A stretch of DNA of 64,000 bases, taken from contig NZ_BJVJ01000015.1 of NCBI RefSeq assembly GCF_007989085.1, forward strand, positions 1 to 64,000. Direction: 5' to 3'. Source of the DNA: Pseudonocardia sulfidoxydans NBRC 16205. GTDB lineage: Bacteria > Actinomycetota > Actinomycetes > Mycobacteriales > Pseudonocardiaceae. Shown one piece after another: positions 52,476 to 60,102 of the stretch. A program made the position numbers and the translations under genes. Numbering within the stretch: the first letter of the stretch is position 1; every line of letters starts with the position of its first letter. The notes under the pieces were generated by a model, which made no database searches, was not told where the DNA came from, and saw only the letters and a program-made list of their open reading frames with translations.

Positions 52476-52581
52476 GACCTACCTGCTTTCCATCGGGTCC
52501 GACAGAATCTTGACATTTGAGGTACCTGGATGTGAGCGTCTAGTCCATCACGCGGGCTCAACGTCGAGATGCAGGAGTGAC

Positions 52582-53793
52582 ATGGACGACAGCCTCACGA
52601 TTCCCAAGGTCATCTCGGTGGACGACCATGCGGTCGAACCGCCGGACCTGTGGACCTCCGCCGCGCCGGCGGGCATCAAGGACCGGGTGCCGCGCGTCGA
52701 GCGGGCCAACGCCCGCTTCGGTTGGAGCGGTGGCAAGCACGTGGTCGAGCGCCGTCCCGACGGCGACCCCTGCGACTTCTGGCTCTACGAGGACTACGAG
52801 TGGCCGTTCTCCCAGACGTTCGCCTCCGTGGGCGTCGAGGAGGTCGACAACGTCCCCACCAACTACGACATCATCCGGCCGGGCGCCTGGATCCAGTCCG
52901 AGCGTCTGCGCGACATGGACGACGACGGTGTCGAGGCCGCGCTCTGCTTCCCGAACACGCTGCCCCGCTTCTGCGGCCAGACGTTCTCCGAGCGCACCGA
53001 CAAGGACCTCTCGTTCTGGTGCCTCCAGACCTACAACGACTGGATCATCGACGAGTGGGGTGGCGGCGCCGGTCGCAACCGCCTGCTCCCCGCGGTGATC
53101 GTGCCGTTCTGGGACGTCGATCTCGCGGTGCGTGAGCTGAAGCGCTGCACCGACAAGGGCGCGGTCGCCCTGTCGTTCTCGGAGAACCCCGCGAACCTCG
53201 GTTTCCCCTCGCTGCACACCCGCCACTGGGACAAGCTCTTCGCCGCCTGCCAGGAGACGCAGTCGACTGTCGCCATGCACATCGGATCGGGGTCGCGCGT
53301 CTATGCGACCTCGGACGACTCCCCGTTCATCGTCTCCAGCTGCATGCTGTTCGTGAACCCGATGGGCTCGATCCTCGACTTCGTCTTCTCGGGCACGCTC
53401 GAGCGTTTTCCGCAGTTGAAGCTCATGTATCTCGAGGGCCAGGCGGGCTGGGTGCCCTACGTGTTCGAGCGGGCCGACAAACTGTGGGCCGAGCGGGGCA
53501 ACAACGCCTTCGGATCCGATTTGAAGCGCAAGCCGTCGTCCTACATGGCGGAGAGCGTCTTCCACTGCATCTTCGACGACGACACGGGCTTGCGGATGCG
53601 CGACGTCGTCGGCATGGACCAGATCTGCTTCGAGACCGACTACCCGCACCCGGACGGCAGCTTCCCGAACACCCGCTCGACGATCGAGAAGATGTGCACG
53701 GCCAACGGCCTGAACCAGGCCGAGGTCGACAAGCTGACCCGTCTCAACGCGATCCGTGCGCTGAGCCTCGAACGGTTCGGCTTCACCAGCTGA
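52582..53793 (+). CDS. Amidohydrolase family protein
   Basis: A 403-residue amidohydrolase-superfamily TIM barrel. The N-terminal motif reads SVDDHAVEPPDLW, the D-x-H-x-x-E-P form common in actinobacterial members. Further metal or catalytic positions are His in VAMHIGSGS and the FETDYPHPDGSFPNT segment with the conserved Asp. Members are decarboxylases or hydrolases in aromatic and alicyclic degradation. CAGGAG precedes the ATG. It begins the plus-strand run that continues with a CitE-like lyase and livGF. Confidence 0.93.
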   Translation: MDDSLTIPKVISVDDHAVEPPDLWTSAAPAGIKDRVPRVERANARFGWSGGKHVVERRPDGDPCDFWLYEDYEWPFSQTFASVGVEEVDNVPTNYDIIRPGAWIQSERLRDMDDDGVEAALCFPNTLPRFCGQTFSERTDKDLSFWCLQTYNDWIIDEWGGGAGRNRLLPAVIVPFWDVDLAVRELKRCTDKGAVALSFSENPANLGFPSLHTRHWDKLFAACQETQSTVAMHIGSGSRVYATSDDSPFIVSSCMLFVNPMGSILDFVFSGTLERFPQLKLMYLEGQAGWVPYVFERADKLWAERGNNAFGSDLKRKPSSYMAESVFHCIFDDDTGLRMRDVVGMDQICFETDYPHPDGSFPNTRSTIEKMCTANGLNQAEVDKLTRLNAIRALSLERFGFTS

Positions 53794-53854
53794 CCGACCA
53801 GGCCGCCGATCCGGACGCGGATGCTCCCGCGCCACGACGAGTGAGTAGTCAACG

Positions 53855-54937
53855 ATGATCGAACTGCGCAACCCCCGCGCGTTCTTCGAACCGCTGTGCG
53901 TGGGCGCACCGCGTCCGGCCCCGGCCGTGTCGACGGAACCGTCCAGGATGATCCACTTCTTCGATCCAGGCAACGAGCGGATGCGCGCGAAGCTGCCGGA
54001 CCTGGCCCGACGCGCCGATGTGCTGCTCGGGAATCTCGAGGACGCCGTGCCCACTGACCGCAAGAACGCCGCGCGCGCCGGACTCGTCGAGGCCTGCCGC
54101 TCCGGTGCGCTCGACGGTGCGCGGGTGTGGTGCCGCATCAACGCGCTCGACAGCCCCTGGGTGCTCGACGACGTCACCACCCTCGTCTCCGAGGTCGGGG
54201 CCCACCTCGAGGTCCTGATGGTCCCGAAGGTCGAGGGGCCGCGCGACGTCCACTTCCTGGACCGGCTGCTCGCCCACCTGGAGGCGCGGGCCGGGCTGAC
54301 ACACCAGATCGGGTTGCACGCCATCGTCGAGACCGCGCTGGGCGTCACCAACCTGGAGGCGATCGCCGCGTCCAGCCCACGCATGCAGGGGATGAGCTTC
54401 GGCCCGGCTGATCTCGCGGCGTCGCGACGGATGCGCACACTGCGCCCGGGCGGACCGCACCCCGGCTACCGCACAATGGACGACCGCACGGGCGACGCCG
54501 ACAACGACGACGCCGCCGGGGCGCGGGTCAGCGTCGTGCAGGACCTGTGGCACGCGTCGATCGTGCGGATGGTCGACGCCTGCGCCGCCTTCGGGCTGCT
54601 GCCCTTCTACGGCCCCTTCGGCGACATCTCCGACCCGGAGGGCTGCGAGGTCCAGTTCCGCGCGGCCGCCGTTCTGGGCTGCGTCGGGGCGTGGTCGTTG
54701 CACCCCGGCCAGATCGACATCGCGCGCCGGGTGTTCACCCCGCCCGCCGACGAGGTCGCCGCCGCCCGCCGCGTCCTCGACGCCCTCCCGGACGGTTCGG
54801 GCGTCCGCATGATCGACGGCCGCATGACCGACGACGCGAGCTGGAAGCAGTGCCGCGCGATGGTCGACTTCGCCGACCGGGCCGCGGAGCGCGACGCGCG
54901 CATCGCCGGGGACCCCCTGGCCGGGGTGGCGACATGA
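53855..54937 (+). CDS. HpcH/HpaI aldolase / citrate lyase (CitE) family protein
   Basis: A 360-residue CoA-ester lyase of the CitE/malyl-CoA lyase family. The family segments are LLGNLEDAVPTDRKNAAR, RVWCRINALDSPW, VLMVPKVEG and AIVETALGVTN with the metal-binding Glu, and SFGPADLAASR. The C-terminal third has GAWSLHPGQIDIARRVF. It likely cleaves or forms a beta-hydroxyacyl-CoA to acetyl- or propionyl-CoA plus an aldehyde or glyoxylate. It lies 62 bp after the amidohydrolase gene. Confidence 0.93.
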   Translation: MIELRNPRAFFEPLCVGAPRPAPAVSTEPSRMIHFFDPGNERMRAKLPDLARRADVLLGNLEDAVPTDRKNAARAGLVEACRSGALDGARVWCRINALDSPWVLDDVTTLVSEVGAHLEVLMVPKVEGPRDVHFLDRLLAHLEARAGLTHQIGLHAIVETALGVTNLEAIAASSPRMQGMSFGPADLAASRRMRTLRPGGPHPGYRTMDDRTGDADNDDAAGARVSVVQDLWHASIVRMVDACAAFGLLPFYGPFGDISDPEGCEVQFRAAAVLGCVGAWSLHPGQIDIARRVFTPPADEVAAARRVLDALPDGSGVRMIDGRMTDDASWKQCRAMVDFADRAAERDARIAGDPLAGVAT

Positions 54938-54959
54938 TGGACTGGAGTGCACGGACCTC

Positions 54960-55700
54960 GTGAAGCGGTTCGGCGGGGTCGCGGCCGTCGACGGCGTCGG
55001 CTTCGGACTTCGCGCCGGTGAGGTGGCGGCCCTGATCGGTCCGAACGGGGCCGGGAAGACAACGGTGTTCAACCTGCTCAGCGGCTTCCTGGCGGTCACG
55101 TCGGGGTCCATCACCTGGCGAGGACGCGACATCACGTCGGTGAAGGCGACGGCGCGGGCGAGGTCCGGGCTCGTCCGCACCTTCCAGCAGCCACGGGTGT
55201 TCGCGGCTCTGACCGTCCGCCAGAACCTGGTGACGGCGACGCACGCCGTCGTCCCGTCGCGGGTTCTCGCCGACCTGCTCGGGCTGCCGGCCGCGCGCCG
55301 CCGGGCCCGCGACCGCCGCGGGCTGGCCGACGAACTGCTCGAACGTTTCGACCTGGGCACCCACGCCGAGGCGAAGGCGGGCGACCTTCCCTACGGACTG
55401 CGCAAACGCCTGGGGCTGGTGCTCGGGGTCGCCGCGTCGCCGACCGTGCTGCTGATGGACGAGCCGGCGGCCGGCCTGAACGACGCCGAGGTCGAGCTGC
55501 TCAAGCAGGACCTGGCGACGATCCGCGGGTCCGGCGTGACGATCTGCATCGTCGAGCACCACATGGGACTGATCATGAGCGTGTCCGACCGCGTGATGGT
55601 CATGGAGTCGGGCCGGATGATCGCCGACGGCACCCCGGCCGAGATCGCGAACGACGAGCGCGTCGTCGCCGCATACCTGGGACAGGGGGCCACGGCGTGA
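54960..55700 (+). CDS. Second LivG-like ABC ATPase
   Basis: A protein of at least 246 residues of the LivG type: Walker A GPNGAGKTT, FQQPRVFAALTVRQNL, and Walker B VLLMDEPAAGLND. The family N-terminus (LECTDL before VKRFGG) can be read in frame upstream of the GTG at 54960, but the only start there is CTG at 54942, so true initiation may be CTG or an unusual site. The ABC signature reads LPYGLRKRLGLV. No permease or binding-protein gene accompanies this pair. Confidence 0.9.
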   Translation: MKRFGGVAAVDGVGFGLRAGEVAALIGPNGAGKTTVFNLLSGFLAVTSGSITWRGRDITSVKATARARSGLVRTFQQPRVFAALTVRQNLVTATHAVVPSRVLADLLGLPAARRRARDRRGLADELLERFDLGTHAEAKAGDLPYGLRKRLGLVLGVAASPTVLLMDEPAAGLNDAEVELLKQDLATIRGSGVTICIVEHHMGLIMSVSDRVMVMESGRMIADGTPAEIANDERVVAAYLGQGATA

Positions 55701-56398
55701 GCTGGCTGAGCATCGACGGCATCCACGTCCGTCGCGGTCATTCGTCCGTTCTGCACGGTGTGAGCATCGACGTCGAACAGGGTGAGGTCGTCACCCTTCT
55801 CGGCTCCAACGGAATGGGGAAATCAACGACCCTCCGTACGATCTCGGGCCTTCACCGTCCACATCGTGGGAAAATCATGTTCGACGGTACGCGGATCGAC
55901 CGTCGCCCTATGCATGAGATAGTGAAGGACGGCGTCGCGCACGTTCCCGAAGGTCGTCAGGTATTCCCGGCGATGACGGTGCGCGAGAACCTGGAGATGG
56001 GTGCGTTCGTGCGGCGCTCTGCGGGCGAGGGAATCGAGGAGGCGGTCCGGAGGTTCCCCGTCCTCGAGCGGTTCCTCGACGCACCGGCCGGGTCGCTCAG
56101 CGGTGGCCAGCAACAGATGCTCGCGGTCGCGCGGGGGCTCATGAGCAAGCCACGGCTGCTGTTGCTCGACGAGCCGACGCTGGGGCTCGCGCCACTCGTG
56201 GTCGCCGAGATCGGTGCCATCATCCGGTCGCTGCGGGAGGAGGGCGTGACGGTGCTGCTCGTCGAACAGAACACCGCACTCGCACTCGACGTCTCCGACC
56301 GCGCGTACGTTCTCGTCGAGGGTCGGGTGGAACTGTCGGGACCGTCCTCCGAACTGCTCGCCAGTGGGGAAATCAGAAAGGCGTACATGGGCATCTGA
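55697..56398 (+). CDS. Second LivF-like ABC ATPase
   Basis: A 233-residue ATPase of the LivF type: Walker A GSNGMGKST, LSGGQQQMLAVARGL as signature, Walker B LLLLDEPTLGLAP and the VEQNTA switch region. It overlaps livG2 by GTGA. Codons in its first 80 residues use A and T at third positions more than neighbouring genes, and it differs clearly from the LivF at 31340. It probably serves a permease encoded elsewhere, perhaps the livHM fusion of this window. Confidence 0.92.
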   Translation: MSWLSIDGIHVRRGHSSVLHGVSIDVEQGEVVTLLGSNGMGKSTTLRTISGLHRPHRGKIMFDGTRIDRRPMHEIVKDGVAHVPEGRQVFPAMTVRENLEMGAFVRRSAGEGIEEAVRRFPVLERFLDAPAGSLSGGQQQMLAVARGLMSKPRLLLLDEPTLGLAPLVVAEIGAIIRSLREEGVTVLLVEQNTALALDVSDRAYVLVEGRVELSGPSSELLASGEIRKAYMGI

Positions 56399-56441
56399 GG
56401 TCCGGTTCCTGATTTCTCCGACGATTCCAGGGGACACACAC

Positions 56442-57236
56442 GTGGCAGAGGTTTCACAGCACGCGAGCAGGGACGGCGCGGTGACGCGCGCCGCCGCACT
56501 GCAGCGCCAGCACAAGCCGACGAAGACGGCGATGCTGCTCGCGCACTCGATCATCGAGGAGCTGGCCGAGGGCGACCACCCGGTCGGCAGCATCCTCGCG
56601 ACCGAGAAGCAGTTGCTCGAGCGCTACAACGTCGGCCGCAACGTGCTCCGGGAGGCGCTGAGGTTCCTGGAGATCCAGGGTGTGCTCTGGACGAAGTCGG
56701 GTCCCCGAGGTGGGCTGGTCGTGGGCGCCCAGGACGGCTCGCACCTGGGCAGCATCATCACGATGCAGATGCAGGTGCTGCGGACGCCGTTGGCGTCGGT
56801 CATCGAGGTGCGCGAGGTCGTGGAACCCCGCGCCGCCGGCCTGGCCGCCGAGCGGGCCACGATGGACCAGCTGGTCAACCTCGAGGCGTCGGTCGAGGAG
56901 ATGCGCAACACCATCGGCGCCGTCGACCCGTTCCTGCGCAGCAGCGCCGAGTTCCACGACCTCATCGCCTGGAGCGCCGGCAACGACCTGTTCCGGCTGC
57001 TCACCACGTCGCTGCACTGGATCACCGACCGCACCGCGCTCGGCATCGACTACTCCGAGCGCCGTCAGCGGGCCGTCCTCACCGCGCACGAGCAGATCTA
57101 CGACGCGATCCGGAGCAACGACGCCGAGGCGGCCGAGAAGCTGATGCACAGCCACGTCGTCGACTTCCGGCGTTACCTGGAGAGCCGCTACCCCGAGACG
57201 TTGCAGGCGCCGCTGCGTTGGGAGCAGGCCCTTTGA
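56442..57236 (+). CDS. GntR/FadR-family transcriptional regulator
   Basis: A 264-residue regulator. The winged-helix domain (about residues 25-95) has AEGDHPVGSILATEKQLLER and YNVGRNVLREALRFLEIQGV. The FCD ligand-binding domain (110-250) has VIEVREVVEPRAAGLAAERA, SAEFHDLIAWSAGNDLF and TAHEQIYDAIRSND, with the Asp/His residues that bind metal and small organic acids. AGGGGA precedes the GTG. Being the last gene of the amidohydrolase-lyase-livGF run, it likely controls that operon in response to a pathway acid or CoA ester. Confidence 0.93.
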   Translation: MAEVSQHASRDGAVTRAAALQRQHKPTKTAMLLAHSIIEELAEGDHPVGSILATEKQLLERYNVGRNVLREALRFLEIQGVLWTKSGPRGGLVVGAQDGSHLGSIITMQMQVLRTPLASVIEVREVVEPRAAGLAAERATMDQLVNLEASVEEMRNTIGAVDPFLRSSAEFHDLIAWSAGNDLFRLLTTSLHWITDRTALGIDYSERRQRAVLTAHEQIYDAIRSNDAEAAEKLMHSHVVDFRRYLESRYPETLQAPLRWEQAL

Positions 57237-57528
57237 CCCATCGTGCTCACGCCGGAGCAGGAAGCCGACGACGTGCGGTGCGCTCGGGCGAGGACGACGT
57301 CGCGCTCATCGGGTCGGTCATGACGTGGTCGTCTGGGTTCTCGTGTGCGGGAGGGTCCGGGCCGCGATCACGGCTCCGGCGAGGGTGAGCAGGGCGGCGA
57401 CGGGAACATTCGCCATCTCGCTCGGCCCGGCGTCGCTGCCGCCGGTGGGACGCGGCCGGACGCGGAGCGAAACGAATCGGACACCCGTAGCGAGCCAACC
57501 GGCAACGTCCGGATCTTCGAGGAGACCC
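57237..57528. other. Intergenic region before the ABC importer
   Basis: About 290 bp. On the minus strand a 30-odd codon frame beginning near 57418 would encode a short hydrophobic peptide (VPVAALLTLAGAVIAA), too weak to call. No riboswitch motif like the one at 63001 is present. AGGAG at the end belongs to the leader ORF at 57529. Confidence 0.4.
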
Positions 57529-57549
57529 ATGTCCGAGGTGGTCCTGTGA
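57529..57549 (+). CDS. Six-residue leader ORF overlapping the binding-protein start
   Basis: ATG at 57529 is preceded by GAGGAGACCC, a better ribosome-binding site than that of the following gene. It reads M-S-E-V-V-L and stops at TGA 57547-57549, overlapping the GTG start (57546) of the binding-protein gene. Such an arrangement can couple translation. Whether it is translated is unproven. Confidence 0.4.
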   Translation: MSEVVL

Positions 57550-58583
57550 GTGGCGACGGTCGTCGCGGCGGCAGGCGCCGCTCACGAGCTGTTGTCGTCG
57601 CTCTGCTGGGCGTGTTCGCCGCGGTCGTCGCCGCCTGTTCCGGCGGGCAGCAGCAGGCCCCGCTCGACCGCATCACCGTGGTGACGACGTCGCCCGTCGA
57701 GTCGATGACCTACGCCCCGGAGATGGTCGCCGCGGCCCGGGGCGACTTCGCCCGGCACGGCCTCGACGTCGACCTGCAGGCGCTGCAGGGGTCGCCCGCC
57801 GCGCTGCAGGCCGTGGTCGGGGGATCGGCGCAGGTCACCCGGCTCGGCGACATCGAGACCATGATCGCCGTCGGGGTCCGCGACGCGCCGCTGCGTGTCG
57901 TCGGTACCGAGATGGCCGTGGGCACGCTGCGGATCATCTCCGGTCCGGGCAAGCCGATCCGCACGCCCGCCGACCTGGCGGGCACGACCGTCGGCGTCCC
58001 GTCGCTCGGGGGCACGAGCGAGTCCACGCTGGACCTCGTGATCGCCCGCGGCGGCGTCGACCCGGCCTCGGTCCGCCGCGAGGTCACCGGTCTCGCCCCG
58101 GGCGTCTACGACCTCGTCGGGGCCGGGCACATCGACGCCTACATCGCGCCGATGGACACCGCCGTCGTGTTGCAGCGCACGCATCCCGACGCCGTGGTCC
58201 TCGACGCCGGGCAGCAGGTCACCGCGGGCGCGCAGGTGTACGTGAGCAGCGCCGACCAGCTCGCCGACCCGGCCGTGCAGGACCGCATCCGGCGCTTCCT
58301 GGCCGCCGTCCACGACGCGATGGACTTCATCGCCGCCGACGCTGCGAGCGGCTACGCGGAGACGGCGTCGCTGATCGCCTCGCGCTGGGACGTGCCGTCG
58401 ATGTCGGACCCGGCCGTCGTGAAGGCGGGGATGGACGCCTACGTGACGACGTGGGGTTCGCTGCGCGGGACGCTGCCGCCCGACCGCTGGCACGGGGCGT
58501 ATGCCGAGATCTCCGGGCTGGGGCTGGTCCCGGCCGGGCTCGACCCGGGCAGCTGGCTCCAGCAGCTCGGCCCGCAGCAGTGA
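57546..58583 (+). CDS. Nitrate/sulfonate/taurine-type ABC substrate-binding lipoprotein
   Basis: A 345-residue binding protein of the SsuA/TauA/NMT1 type. The signal peptide ends in VAAC with Cys31. The fold segments are YAPEMVAAARGDFARHGLDVDL, LDRITVVTTSPVESM and IRTPADLAGTTVGVPSLGGT, which places it in the periplasmic-binding type II group. The ligand may be a sulfonate, a pyrimidine, nitrate or a guanidine-like compound. The GTG at 57546 has GAGGTGG upstream and overlaps the leader ORF. First gene of a three-gene importer. Confidence 0.92.
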   Translation: MSGDGRRGGRRRSRAVVVALLGVFAAVVAACSGGQQQAPLDRITVVTTSPVESMTYAPEMVAAARGDFARHGLDVDLQALQGSPAALQAVVGGSAQVTRLGDIETMIAVGVRDAPLRVVGTEMAVGTLRIISGPGKPIRTPADLAGTTVGVPSLGGTSESTLDLVIARGGVDPASVRREVTGLAPGVYDLVGAGHIDAYIAPMDTAVVLQRTHPDAVVLDAGQQVTAGAQVYVSSADQLADPAVQDRIRRFLAAVHDAMDFIAADAASGYAETASLIASRWDVPSMSDPAVVKAGMDAYVTTWGSLRGTLPPDRWHGAYAEISGLGLVPAGLDPGSWLQQLGPQQ

Positions 58584-59347
58584 CCACGGTCGACCACGTA
58601 CGGGCTCACGCGGTCCGCGTCGCCGGGGTCGGTCACGACCATCGACGTCGGCGCGGGCCGGTGACGACCGCGCTGGAGGGGGTGGACCTCACAGTCGCGG
58701 CGGGCGAGTTCGTCGCGGTGGTCGGCCGCTCGGGGTGCGGCAAGTCGACGTTGCTGCGGATCCTCGCGGGCCTGCTGGAGCCGACGCGCGGCACCGTCGA
58801 CGTCACCGGCGGCAGCGATGGCGTCGGCATGGTGTTCCAGGAGCCGAACCTGTTCCCCTGGTACTCGGTGCGCGACAACGTCGCCCTGCCCCTGCGGCTG
58901 TCCGGTGTGGACAGTGCGGCGCGGCGCGCGCGGGCCGCCGAGCTGTGTCACGACGTCGGACTGGCCGGGTTCGAGGAGGCCGCGCCGCACGAGCTGTCGG
59001 GCGGGATGCGGCAGCGGGCGGCGCTGGCCCGGGCGCTGATCCGCGACCCCACGATCCTGCTGATGGACGAGCCCTTCGGCGCCCTCGACGCCCTCACCCG
59101 CGACGAGATGGTCGCCGACCTGGCCGACCTGCACGCGGCGTCGGGCGCGACCGTCGTGTTCGTGACGCACTCGATCCCGGAGGCCGTGCAGCTGGCCGAG
59201 CGGGTCGTGTTGCTGACGCCGCGCCCGGGCCGGGTGCACACGGTCGTCGACGTGCCGCTGCCGCACCCGCGTCGGGACACGACGGAGCCCGGCTTCCAGG
59301 ACGTCGTCCGGCAGGTGCGCGACGCACTGGAGGCGGCGGACTCGTGA
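58580..59347 (+). CDS. ABC transporter ATPase (SsuB/TauB type)
   Basis: A 255-residue ATPase: Walker A GRSGCGKST, the Q-loop VFQEPNLFPWYSVRDNVALP, signature LSGGMRQRAALARAL, Walker B ILLMDEPFGALDALTR and the switch VTHSIPEA. This FQEP-LPW sequence is typical for nitrate/sulfonate/taurine importers. GTG start overlaps the binding-protein stop (GTGA). Confidence 0.95.
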   Translation: MTTVDHVRAHAVRVAGVGHDHRRRRGPVTTALEGVDLTVAAGEFVAVVGRSGCGKSTLLRILAGLLEPTRGTVDVTGGSDGVGMVFQEPNLFPWYSVRDNVALPLRLSGVDSAARRARAAELCHDVGLAGFEEAAPHELSGGMRQRAALARALIRDPTILLMDEPFGALDALTRDEMVADLADLHAASGATVVFVTHSIPEAVQLAERVVLLTPRPGRVHTVVDVPLPHPRRDTTEPGFQDVVRQVRDALEAADS

Positions 59348-60099
59348 GGGGTGGGCCCGCCGTGGTCGGGGCGCTGGTGACGATCGTGGTCGTCGTCGGG
59401 GCCTGGACGGTTGCGACGGCCGCGGGCGTCTCCCCGCTGGTCCTGCCGCCGCTGGGGTCGGTCGCGTCGGCGTTCGCGACGCTGGTCCGGTCCCCGGTGA
59501 CGTGGGGTCAGGTCGGGGTGACGGCGACCGAGATCGTGGCCGGTTTCGGGATCGCGCTCGTGGCCGGGATCGTCGTCGGGGTGGCGCTGGGCCGGCTGCG
59601 GTGGCTGGAGCAGGCGGCGCGGCCCGCGCTCGTGGCGTTCCAGGTGATCCCGAAGGTCGCGCTGGTACCGATCTTCGTGCTGTGGTTCGGGTTCGGGCCG
59701 ACGTCGAAGATCGTGCTGGCGGCGCTGCTGGCGTTCCTGCCGATCACGATGAACGTGCTGCTGGGCGTGCGGTCGGTCGAGCCCGGGCACCGCGACGTGC
59801 TCGGTCAGCTGGGGGCGTCGCGGTGGCAGATGCTGCGCAGCCTCGACCTCCCGACGGCCGCGCCCTCGGTCCTCACCGGCGCCGAGACGGCCATCGTGTT
59901 CGCGGTGATCGGCGCGGTGATCGGGGAGTTCCTGGGCGGGAGCCAGGGGCTGGGGCATGTCGTGGTCGTCGCGATGAACTCGCTGGACACCCCGCGGATG
60001 TTCGCCGCGATCGTGCTGCTGGCGTTGCTGGGCATCACCTTGCACGGCCTGGTCGCGGGCGCGCGCAGGCTGCTGGTTCCGTGGCACACGTCCGCGTGA
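59344..60099 (+). CDS. ABC transporter permease (SsuC/TauC type)
   Basis: A 251-residue permease with six membrane helices. The start has VVGALVTIVVVVGAWTVATAAG, then VLPPLGSVASAFATLV, and the EAA-like loop ALVAFQVIPKVALVPIFVLW with GFGPTSKI typical of this family. GTG start overlaps the ATPase stop. It ends 4 bp before the convergent LAL regulator gene. Confidence 0.95.
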   Translation: MRGGPAVVGALVTIVVVVGAWTVATAAGVSPLVLPPLGSVASAFATLVRSPVTWGQVGVTATEIVAGFGIALVAGIVVGVALGRLRWLEQAARPALVAFQVIPKVALVPIFVLWFGFGPTSKIVLAALLAFLPITMNVLLGVRSVEPGHRDVLGQLGASRWQMLRSLDLPTAAPSVLTGAETAIVFAVIGAVIGEFLGGSQGLGHVVVVAMNSLDTPRMFAAIVLLALLGITLHGLVAGARRLLVPWHTSA

Positions 60100-60102
60100 G
60101 CG

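Noticed and set aside
57318..57530. Minus-strand 70-codon frame with one hydrophobic segment
   Set aside because: No convincing ribosome-binding site and only one weak membrane-like stretch; mentioned in the intergenic entry instead.
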